A stretch of 64,000 bases of DNA from Isoperla grammatica. Lineage: Eukaryota; Arthropoda; Insecta; Plecoptera; Perlodidae. The first letter of the stretch is position 1, and every line of letters begins with the position of its first letter. Both the position numbers and the translations under genes were made by a program. The notes below the pieces were generated by a model. The model had not been told where the DNA came from. It did no database searches and saw nothing but the letters and a program-made list of their open reading frames with translations. The stretch covers positions 46,852,402-46,916,401 of the forward strand of contig OX246742.1 in NCBI GenBank assembly GCA_945910005.1. The letters are read 5' to 3'. Shown piece after piece: positions 24,926-34,600 of this stretch.

Positions 24926-27900
24926 ATCTGTGATTAATACAACGCCGTAAACACACGTTACAAATCCGTGGCCTGGTTTCAAACAGTTCTTCATTACTTC
25001 CATTTTCTCTCAGCCTTTTCGTTCATACCCATCCATTACACAGCACACATGTTACATGTATTTCAAACTTGCTAACTTTTATTATCTGAAATAGCTCAAG
25101 CCGATGTGTTATTATAGTAGACGACCGGCAACATGTGTTACGTATAAATGTAGGAGTTCAAAAGAATTACTCATTTACACAAAGTTCTACTTCTGAGCAA
25201 CTCTCAGGAAGTGAGATCGGAGCGCCACTATATGTACTTAGCTTATATTATGGTAAGTAAATTAAGTTAAAGTGTAGCTCGCTGGTTTCCAGATGTTTTT
25301 AATTATGTAATGTTGCTCGAGTCCTTTTCAATTAATTCAGAACATTATAACACGGAAATATTTGACACAAAGATACATTCATAAGAAAGAATACTGAATT
25401 CTCAAGGTGGTGACGTATTATGATGGACCTTGTGACAATTTTAAGCAATTTTAACAGAAAAAATCGTTATTTCCGCGGGGTTTAGAGCCTTAGCTGACCA
25501 TATTGAGCAAACTATCGAAACATCTCCAACTGATGATAGACCAGATGGCTCAACCTAACGTCTGGGACAGAGCTTGTCACTGTTACCTGGATTAACGTCA
25601 AACCATCGACTCACCTCTTCCGTCACTTTACGCGATGCCACACTTAACATTTTTACATGGATTACAACACATTCTATCTGCTGTCAGTTCTAAACGTTAT
25701 CTATGCTTGACGTCATTCCAACAGGGTTTAGCGACGCTTAGAAGAGTTACGAACATCTGCACTGACCTTCGGTTATCATATGTAAATGTAAGACCGTTGT
25801 GTTGTAATTCATGGCGTTACCAAGCTGTTCGAAAACGTTATCTTGTGTAGGCTATAGAACGTGAAAGAACAACTAGTGTAAAAATGACCGTTGAAATGAA
25901 ATAAAAGATCAGAGGGTGATACTTCAATAGCGTTGCAATTCCAGGAACGATGATACTACGATCAGACATTCTCTTTCAAGCATCAATTGAATAATTCACA
26001 CTCACACTGGAGATACAAGGGTTCAACGTGTAAAGACTCGCCCAAAGACTTTGCAAGGAACGCGTCTTGACCTTTGAGCTTTCATTTACGTCGGCATGTG
26101 ATACGCTTTCACTGGTTGAGAAGTAGTTTACATGAATATCCAGGGGGGGTTGCAATGTCCAGTTGAGTTCACTCTCCGCTTTGTAAGCATATTAAATGTT
26201 AAGTTTCAAGGATGAAGCAAGCAAGCAAGCTCACTCTATTTACTTTCTCAGAATATTACAGTTTAAAATTAAAATACATCTGGAAGCAAAACGAAATTCG
26301 TTTTTAAAAGAAAGTGGAAGAAATAAACGTTGATGAAATATTGCGGCTGTATAAACCAAAGACAATAGACACAAGAATGAAACATTCTCAGACTTGAAAG
26401 GGATGTTCTTACCTATAACTTGCTTGTTTGTTGTGCTTCAAGTGACCCGTTCACTAACGTATTTACCCGACGTTCAGTTCAACTCCTCGACAAGTTAAGT
26501 CTAACGTGGAAACAATTCACCAACCTGAAACGAAACAAAACACGCAAATTCAATTTATACTCGAAACGAGTTCCATCACACAATATACATTCTTCACAAC
26601 TGAACATGTTCTGCATTCTAATAAAAACTTTATATAGAGTTGAAAGACTTGACAAAACTTAGTTTTACAAATCGTGGAATGTATAAAGAGTTTCTTTGTA
26701 CCCTCATTAGAAGTAGCCTACTTTCGTATTTTGCACACAATTGTATTTTATAACGTAATAAGGTGTGATTCAATACTCTGCTTATGAAAGAAATATCAGC
26801 TGAATTCAAAGTTATTCCAAGTTTGTCATAATAATGTTAACAATTTTTTGTCAGGGATCTCTTCTGTAGGGGGCTCACCAGCTAAGATATACTCATGTGC
26901 CCCTCTTTTGGTGACGAACTGGGGTGTTTTAGATTATGTGGATAGTTTAAACGAATGTCCAGGGTTTATAAATGGAATCAATCCAAGCGTTAAATTGACA
27001 ATATCGCAATTTTGGAATTATTTGAAGCAAGATACAAGTTCTACAGATAATATTTAAAAAAGGATTACAAAAGTAGATCGTTTAATCAGATCGTTTTAAG
27101 TAGATCGTTGAGGTTGAAATTGTCTAATTTTTATCTAAACATGCAGTGACCTAGAGGTGGATATATTACTTGTTAAGAACATTGCACGAGCCTGATCCAG
27201 AAATGGAACCAGAAAGCATTTGATTTATTAAAATCTTTGCGGATAAGTCTTGTACCAAGTAGATAACTCAATTAGATGTTCATTATAAGAAACACATTAA
27301 AAATATTAGCGTCTATCTATATTCTTCAGCTACTCCGATAAGCAAATCGCGCGAAAGACATCAGACAAACTGATAAGTTCTCACATAAACATACATCTTG
27401 TTTATTCGAGTCAACGTTGCTTTCTCAGAGTCTCCGTGTGGTAGTCTAGTTTATTTACCAGCCGCGTGTTGACGTCATAGAACGACACGGGTCGCATTAA
27501 TGTTGACGATATCTCTCGCGGCGTGACGTCACACGGCTAAAGATAGAAACCTTTTCAACCGACATCGCGTGGCCAGCGACATCAAACACGCAATACAAAG
27601 TGTTTTAACAAACACACACGCATTCACTTTGTTTGTGTGTAATTGTTTACAAAACATGTGTGTGGGCCTTTTTGTACTTTCATACGTTGCGTTAATTAAA
27701 ATGATTGGTCAAATTAAAGCTTTATTGCATTGTCAATTATTCAACACACAATCGTTACGTCAAAGAGACTGGATCAATTGTAAATATGTTCACGTGTTGC
27801 TAATATTTACTCATTACACGCGTAACCAATATACTGATTTTTTTTAATACTGGAGTTCGAGTTTTAATAATGCAAGTTCATCAGGGTCGGTAGCAATTTT

Positions 27901-28600
27901 AAAACACATAATATCGTGCAATGTACAACAGTAGAATTGATTTTATTGTGTGCACAATGTTTAACTAACGATATTAATCAAATTTGATGAGCACAAAGAG
28001 AAAAGCAACAAGACAAAACGAGCAATACTGATTTATAAAGCTCTACAACGTTAAGAGTAATACGTTTTTTTATCTTGTCGTGAAACAATATTTAAATAAG
28101 GTAGAAACACAATTTTACTGTCATTATGGCCACGTTTTCATCAATTAATTAACACTACTCATCAATGTGTACTTTGCATGTAATTCAGTTGTTGTTGTAT
28201 CAGGTACTGCTTAACATGATTGTGATTAAGTTTTAATAATTAACGGTAACCACACATATAGTTACATTGAAATTGTTATGTTGATGTTTTGTAGCAAATA
28301 TAAATACATAACTTTCATTTTTTTCCTGAATTGACTAGTACAGCTTTGGTGGAGAGAGTCTGTTGCGTTACCCGACGTGTAATGTGGGCGTGTGAGGGAC
28401 TACATTAGTAATTGAGTGAGTTACGATCGTGCTATATTGATAAAGTTATGTGGTCAGAGCACTATATTAAAACAACCGCACATAATAGTTTGCCAGTATT
28501 ATAAGTAGTATTGCGGAGTGTATGATAGAGAATCGAGTGTAAAGCGAACCATCCAACGCGTTTTAGTTGTTTCCGTGGATCTTGGCTGTCCCACGTCACA
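24926..28600. other. Non-coding DNA with one CpG-rich patch
   Basis: No gene is supported. A lone TGACGTCA lies at 25708-25715. The CpG-rich patch at 27430-27545 is listed separately. Confidence 0.6.
27430..27545. promoter_or_regulatory. CpG-rich patch with two CRE palindromes
   Basis: TGACGTCA occurs at 27470-27477 and 27524-27531 within about 60 bp of CpG-rich sequence (AACGACACGGGTCGC, CTCGCGGCGTGACGTC). The patch at 42040-42185 has a similar build, with TGACGTCATAGAA shared by both. A role as enhancer or promoter is inference. Confidence 0.3.
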
Positions 28601-28705
28601 ATGGCGACTCCAACAAACATTGCTCGACAATCTGAGCTCATGATCCAACTAATTGGGCCCCAAGTTGGAACCTCAGTGGCGAATGAACTCTGCCAAACTC
28701 TTTAA
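28601..28705 (+). other. 34-codon open frame with good start context
   Basis: An ATG in the context CACAATGG at 28601 opens a frame that closes with TAA at 28705. It begins MATPTNIARQSELMIQLIGP and has a balanced, non-repetitive composition rather than low-complexity sequence. I know no family for it. It could be a small peptide gene, the start of a coding exon, a transposon fragment or chance. A splice donor at its end is not evident. Confidence 0.15.
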
Positions 28706-29286
28706 AACGCAATTAAAGCTTACACAAAAAACTTTCATAGCATTTTAACTAGCTATCCTTTACTATCATATGTTATGTACCAGCTCACTTTTTACGGAGA
28801 AACTGATGTAAAAATGCTATTTTTGACACGAACGTCGGCTTTCCTCGTCTGTTTTCCACGTACAAACTAAACTGGACTGCAATTAGTTTTTCTCTGGGTG
28901 TTGTGTTTTGTTTCCAAGCAGCTGGTTGCAATTGCTTGTTGGTCTGAATTCAGAACAACTTGTGTTTGACCCAAATTAAAGTAGAAGGTAAACATCTAGC
29001 TTTTGTTGTTTTCTTTAAAATGACATCGAAATCAAAATGGTGCGGGGCTAAATATTATAAATTGATTTACATCCTAAAAATCAAGGATTGAAAAAAATTG
29101 ATTCTGTGAGATTAGACTATGTAAAAAATATCTCAACATGTCCAATCGTCATATATTTCAAATCCATTTTATGAAAATACCGGTAAATATTGATCATATC
29201 TATCCCCACATCATTACAAATGTTGTATTGAATGTCATTCTAACGGCATGGGAAAAAATCACACTTTTCTTGTTAATTGTGTCTAG
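28706..29286. other. AT-rich non-coding DNA, no gene seen
   Basis: No supported feature. Confidence 0.6.
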
Positions 29287-29303
29287 AACTGTAAACGAAA
29301 CAT

Positions 29304-29540
29304 ATGACAACGTTGGGCCTAGAACCTATGCGATTGTGGACGACGCGTAACGAAGGCACGCACGTGCGTAGTCACACACGTGCGTACAGTCACGCACAAC
29401 ACTTGGACCCGTGCCTTAATCACACATGTCTGATGTCTCAATGTGGACAGCTTGGATCTACCCCACTATGCCAAGAATGCGCTGAACGTCGGAAATCAGA
29501 TGCTAGATTGCATCGGCCATTAATTAGAACTAGAAGCCAG
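29304..29540 (+). CDS. Candidate Cys-rich exon or pseudo-exon
   Basis: An open frame (stop TAG at 29547-29549) encodes near its C-terminus four cysteines spaced C-x4-C-x8-C-x2-C, followed by AERRK. The motif with its Gly, Ser and Pro-Leu-Cys surroundings resembles an A20-type zinc finger, but the central spacer is about three residues shorter than the usual eleven. A consensus splice donor CAG|GTGAAA follows position 29540, just before the in-frame stop. An acceptor is uncertain; the best-looking one, a pyrimidine-rich stretch ending at 29286, is followed by an in-frame stop at 29292, so the exon would have to begin further downstream. The call is speculative. Confidence 0.15.
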
Positions 29541-29549
29541 GTGAAATAG

Positions 29550-31079
29550 TTGATTCCTAGGACACGACCATGTGACGCGACCACGCATGCGCAGTGACGT
29601 CATGTGATGATATCTGAGGGTTCCAAGCAGCACGCGGGCGTTGCGGACTACCAGGAAGAAGACATCTTAAATAGATGTTGCATGGTTCTATCTTAAGGAC
29701 ATCTAAACCTGAAATAACTCATCGTTTAGATTGTTAAGTCCAACATCATGTTATGTTATGAAGTATAATTATAAATAGTGCCTCGAACTAATAAAATATT
29801 GATTTTCATTGTTTATCATTTTGTAGCATCCATTTTTGTCTTTCCATCAAACACAGCCTGTGGTGTTTTTTTTACTGTTTATAAGTTTAAGCACCCAATA
29901 CGATACCAAAACTATTACACAATCAGGTAATCACGAACTTACTCGTAAAGTGTTGATAAAGAAGATATATTTAATACCCTTGATCCCTTAATTTATACAA
30001 TATTATGTCGAGCGTGCATGCTATAATGTTTACTGCCACGGGCTATTCATGTGCCACGTTATTGACAGAACGTGCCTGACTGTAGGAAGAGAGCGGAGAG
30101 ACAGACAGACAGACAGACTGACAGACAGACAGACAGACAGACAGACGCGAGTAGTGACGACTGATTGAAATAAAGAGCGCGGGTAAACTGAACACAAACA
30201 AACCAGCTGTCACAGTCACACATGCGTCAGTTCCGGGAGAAACGACAATATTTACCGTAAACATTACCGATATATTTCTTGTGTACAATGTACATGGTCA
30301 CCTCGTATATCAATCAGATCTCAAAGTCAATACACAATCATGACACATTTACCGTTGTTGACATCAACAGATCGAAGATACTAACCAGAGCTACTCGCCG
30401 CAACTCAGAGCACACACATATGGAAGCACCTTAGGTTAATAAATTACTGTCGTGCTCCCTTTTTAACCTAAATGAAAAACGAATACAGACTTCGTTTAAA
30501 TTTCAAAAAATTTCAAAATAAAATTTTGTTTATTTGAATCGTATATCATATGAGTATGACAGTTTAGTATGATAATTCAGTCTGTACAAACCGTGACATT
30601 CATTTCGAATGCAGACAGACACAGTTGCTGACCTAGATGGGAGAATCTGGCATCGAAGTCCGGATATGAAGCAACCATCTGGCCGCAATGTACGTCAAGA
30701 AGGTTCCATCCACACAAGGAACTTGTTCCGCACTGCTTGAACATGCAACTGCACGAGTGCTTTGGACTGGGACACACGACCATGTACAACCCGCATCATA
30801 AGGGTTGACATCACCTGCACGTGTGCCGTGGGCTGAGACAGTGGGTTAGAGTACAGTCTGCATCATGAAGCAATCAGAGCGGCTCTGAGAATTATTGTCA
30901 AATACAAATTAATAAACAAGCCCACATTAATTACGAAGCACCCAATAAATTCAAAGTTGTTCTGAATCGACCTTGTTGATTCTGGCATTTGTCCGCAGGT
31001 GTTCGCACTGTCCAATCACTGATTCATATGTTTCGTATTTGAAATATCGATCTTTGACTGGTTATCGCTCACTTGTTGA
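29550..31079. other. Non-coding DNA with a microsatellite
   Basis: No gene seen. A CRE palindrome lies at 29595-29602, and a (GACA)n tract at 30100-30147 is listed separately. Confidence 0.6.
30100..30147. repeat. (GACA)n microsatellite
   Basis: About twelve tetranucleotide units, with one interruption (ACTG) in the middle. Confidence 0.95.
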
Positions 31080-31089
31080 TGGTGTTCGA

Positions 31090-31180
31090 AGCCTACAGGG
31101 TTGGTTTAGTCACTTTAAATTAAAGTCCCCCACTGCAAATCAGTTTAATTACTGAGTGGGTAGACTCTAAATGTGAATTT
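31090..31180 (+). mobile_element. 3' fragment of a dispersed SINE-like family
   Basis: It contains CCCCCACTGCAAATCAG and ACTGAGTGGGTAGACTCTAAATGTG, matching the ends of the copies at 24671, 33975 and 40405. The stretch GGGTAGACTCTAAATGTG is an uninterrupted version of the site into which the MITE at 40458-40604 has inserted. Confidence 0.55.
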
Positions 31181-31183
31181 ATG

Positions 31184-31211
31184 TATTTATTTATTTATTT
31201 ATTTATTTATT
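31184..31211. repeat. (ATTT)n microsatellite inside a short inverted repeat
   Basis: Seven tetranucleotide units are bracketed by GGGTAGACT (31158-31166) and its exact reverse complement AGTCTACCC (31213-31221). The right side continues into CCGGCACCTC, whose reverse complement (GAGGTGCCGG) also occurs near 32003 and 43140. Confidence 0.85.
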
Positions 31212-31224
31212 AAGTCTACCCGGC

Positions 31225-31530
31225 ACCTCTTGTATCTCCGACCAGCTCGATCACGTGACGACGCCGATAACGCGTCGCGGTGCTACACGAAGCGTCGCGA
31301 CGTCTCTTTACGAGCGTCCATAAACCCACCAGGTCGGTAATAACAGGTAACTACTGGACTCCCCGTGGGCGGCAGTAAAACATTATAGGGCGACGAGCCT
31401 CGCGTCTACTGAATGACTATAAATTAGCCAGCGAGAGGGTTGCAAGAGTGGCCCTGTCATAGGGGGGCTCTTTATTAGGCCCTAATAACTAGACGGTGCG
31501 TGGGCAGTGTTGATCAGTGACTGACCTTGG
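31225..31530. promoter_or_regulatory. CpG-rich, low-repeat island, possible regulatory element
   Basis: The left part is very CpG-rich (GACGACGCCGATAACGCGTCGCGG). It contains several homeodomain-type words (CCATAAACC, TATAAATTAG, TTTATTAGG, CTAATAAC) and a CAGGTAACTA. It lacks tandem structure and resembles no transposon in the window. This makes it one of the better candidates for a conserved non-coding element, but conservation cannot be tested here. Confidence 0.3.
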
Positions 31531-31689
31531 CTAAATACCACCCCTAGCGCTGTCTCTAGCGTTGACCCAACCCTCGCCGGGCTCAAATGTACAAGACGTG
31601 ACCTAAACACCAATTCCTCCGTTAAAGGTACCAATGTTGGCTTGGGAATTAACGTAATTACTAATAAGTGTATATAATCTTCGTATAAA

Positions 31690-31899
31690 GTTGAGAAACT
31701 GTAAGAATGACGACCCTCTCCATATCCCCTCCACAGCTACCCGACTCCCCTCAACTCCGTAACAACCTGACAAAATGAAATACGTAACTGAAAATCAGTT
31801 TGTTTCAGTTGTTCAGTTTGTTGTTTCACGGAGTTGAGGGGGTCGGGTAGCAGTGGAGGGGATAAGAAGGGGGCCGTCATTCTCTCAGTTTCACAACTA
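31690..31899. mobile_element. Foldback element with arms of about 75 bp
   Basis: Positions 31691-31765 and about 31820-31897 are inverted copies of each other at close to 87 percent by eye, separated by about 55 bp. Shared landmarks are TATCCCCTCCAC, GCTACCCGAC, CCTCAACTCCGT and GAATGACG. The outer ends read AGTTG(A/T)GAAACTG. A MITE or foldback transposon is likely. No clear target duplication is seen. Confidence 0.75.
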
Positions 31900-33974
31900 T
31901 ATCACCCACTCATCGTTCATATTAACATCGTTGTCAAAACATGAGACCTGAAGCCCAAATATCATCATCAGAATCAACAAGTAAATAAAATGACACCGTT
32001 GGTGGAGGTGCCGGGTTGACACGTGTTGGCCAATTATATTTATTGTTGTCCAAGTACAAAGCACGTTTTACTGTATTATATTCATGTTGTACACTGTTAT
32101 GTTGTACTAGCTACTAGATACTGGTAGCTATTATTCATTACAGATGTTCTAACCTCTCTTTTTGCAGAATAGTTGACGAAACAGTCCAATTTTAATTGCG
32201 TGAGTAAACGTAACTAAACTGGAAACGTAGGTGAAGCAGTTAAGTTAATCATCTTAAAAAAGGAATTTTTTTTTATTCTAGTGCATTTTTATCCCATGTT
32301 TGTTCATTTATGCCGTAATTTCATAAAATTACCCCTTGATAACATTTTCATTCAAAATTCGACTAACGAACTTTTCTTAATCCCATTTTTAAATTATACA
32401 AAAAATAACTACGTAATATAATCTCGTAAGTCCGCACACGCGCAACGACGCACCGTCTGCGTATCTTCAAACAATTCGCATAATTTGTGCATTACAGTCA
32501 CGTTCTGGCGTTATTGCTCTCGACTTGGCAACACTGTTTTGTTCTCGCACTGTTGCCGTATCGCGTACGAACATACGGACAAGGATGCGAGACCAAACTG
32601 TAGCCGCGTACTTGAGTAAAGTGCGATCTAACGTGGGGTAATATTTCGATAGTCGTCTCCAAATACGTTAGCGATCTTTCGAAGCGAAATATTATATTCA
32701 GTGTTAGTGCAAGAGTGCCCAATGTATAAGTAACAAAACTCCATTGTACAGAAAATTGCACCATTTGTCTAAGAAATGTACGTCCTATATTGCATACATT
32801 CGCCTATTCTAATGGCGATAATATACATTCATTCTTAAATATATTACCATGCATGTTAAAAGTGATGTAAAGGATTACATCTTCATATTATTTCCCCAGG
32901 CAACGTAACACAACACCAGGATGTGTTGATACTGAGAGCCAATAGAGCTGTTGTCGATACGTATGGATGTGATATGCGTTGATACAAAACTATATGCATA
33001 CCTAGAAGGTAAATAAAACTCTATATGATGTGAATATGATTAAACGAGGCCTATTTATTAAGCAGGAAGCTTTGGATGTACCTGATGGCACTGTTAGCAA
33101 TTGTGAATTAATTTGTAACAAGAATGCAAAATCCTAAATCCTTCGATTAAAATAATATAAATATATTATTATACAGTCTACAATGCTCAAAAACCAAATT
33201 GGTTATGTTTAATAGCGTTCTTGAGCTATTATTGAAGTACCGTAGATTCGCAAGGTTTTCATGTAAGTACTGTTACACATATATAAGTTACACAACTTGT
33301 TTTCTTTTTCAGGTAAATGGTGTGTCATACCCCTACGGCACGCCACTGGACTTGAAGTAGCAGAGCAGCCAACGGAGCGCTAAACGAAGACAATACGTTC
33401 AATACCAACCCAAGCAACAGAAAACCGCTAAAACAATAAGACGAGTATCGAAAGATGAGACCGTCCATTGATCTGGAAACATTCTCTCACACTCACAGAT
33501 GATCTAAGGTGTCCATCATTGAGTTTCTACTCAGGGAAACTTCGTTTTCCCGCGCGGTGCTTTTCCTTTCCCTCTGAGGTTTCCCCGCAATGAGGTCACA
33601 CGCTGACTGGAAGTGTCTCAACGGACTTGTCAAGCGGCCACGCGGCGGAGATATTTATAGAATGAAACGAGGTGAAATGAAAATGAAACTTTTCCACTTA
33701 GTTTATACTCCAAGCGGAAACGATGAAATGCAATATTGTATAAAGTACAATTTTCTGCACGGTATAAACTTAAAATAGAGCCTTACTATTGTCACCGTTG
33801 CAAAACAAAGATGGGCGAGTAAATTCATGCAAGTGTGTTGCTAGATAATCATATGAATACTAATATTGAGATCTGTGAGTTTATATAAACTTCAAACATA
33901 CTAAATATAGCTTTTAAAATTGTTAAATTTATTAATTAAATATTAATGAATTTTCATTAATAAATCAAATAAAC
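31900..33974. other. Non-coding DNA; one possible terminal exon
   Basis: No gene is established. The candidate exon at 33313-33360 is listed separately. A single TTTTCCCGCGC word near 33550 fits an E2F site. Confidence 0.5.
33313..33360 (+). CDS. Possible terminal exon, or edge of an hAT-like transposon
   Basis: A strong splice acceptor (TTGTTTTCTTTTTCAG, ending 33312) is followed by 15 codons, VNGVSYPYGTPLDLK, and TAG at 33358-33360. PLDL is like the CtBP-binding core, and the peptide looks protein-like. Another phase gives a 22-residue tail (stop at about 33381), and the third phase stops at once. Against an exon, CTACGGCACGCCACTG at 33333-33348 looks like the end of an hAT transposon terminus (CAGTGGCGT... 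reversed). No partner terminus was found. Confidence 0.15.
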   Translation, partial: VNGVSYPYGTPLDLK

Positions 33975-34200
33975 GCATTTACTGACTACCCACGTAGTTA
34001 CGGAAACTGACTTTTAGTCGGCAATGGTCACCATTAACATCTACATTAGCATGCATGTAGATTTATGTTCATTTGCAAGGCTAATAAACACCAGCCTGAA
34101 CCGTTCGTAAATCGAACCCCGGACAATCTGCACAGGAAGCATAAATAAAACCCCGCAAAAAGCAGCACGAATATCTCTTGTATTAAACAACCGACAGTCT
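33975..34200 (-). mobile_element. SINE-like copy, reverse orientation
   Basis: On the minus strand the element ends near 33980 with AACTACGTGGGTAGTCAG preceded by GACTAAAAGTCAG. The equivalent of the degenerate B box is GGGTTCGATTTACGAACGG at about 34100-34120. It matches the family of 24671-24925 over both parts. Confidence 0.5.
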
Positions 34201-34399
34201 TACACGCCGGATAATAAAAACTACCACAGTGTCACATAACTATTGGATATAGTTACTAACTAATTGCAGCCTTGCACATCCAAGTCGAGTACAACAGTAG
34301 GCTACTAAATCAAAATTATCTACGCGCGTGAGAAATTACAAAACGAGCCACTAAACATTCGCGACAGTGATAAATGAACAGAACATAAAATCTAATAAA

Positions 34400-34600
34400 T
34401 GCTCTCGAGCTGTCCTTGTTCACTTTTTGTCGCCGCCGAGTTTCCGTTTTATCTAATTATCAACCTATTTTACTCCTTTTATTTGTGCACAGTCGGCAAA
34501 ACGTTTGCGACAGCATAAATTGCGGTGTAGCTGGCCGCGGTCGATTATAGTTAACCGCGGTTACTGCAATCAGGGTTGCTGGCTTTTATGAGCTGTTCAG
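34400..34600. promoter_or_regulatory. Possible regulatory island with TAACCGCGGTTA palindrome
   Basis: A 12-bp palindrome TAACCGCGGTTA (34552-34563) lies beside a second CCGCGG (GGCCGCGGTCG). Nearby are TCTAATTATC, TTTTATTTG and TTTTATGAG words, sites of the kind bound by homeodomain proteins, and AACCGC half-sites known for Runt/RUNX proteins. The block is non-repetitive. Function is inferred from motif content. Confidence 0.28.
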
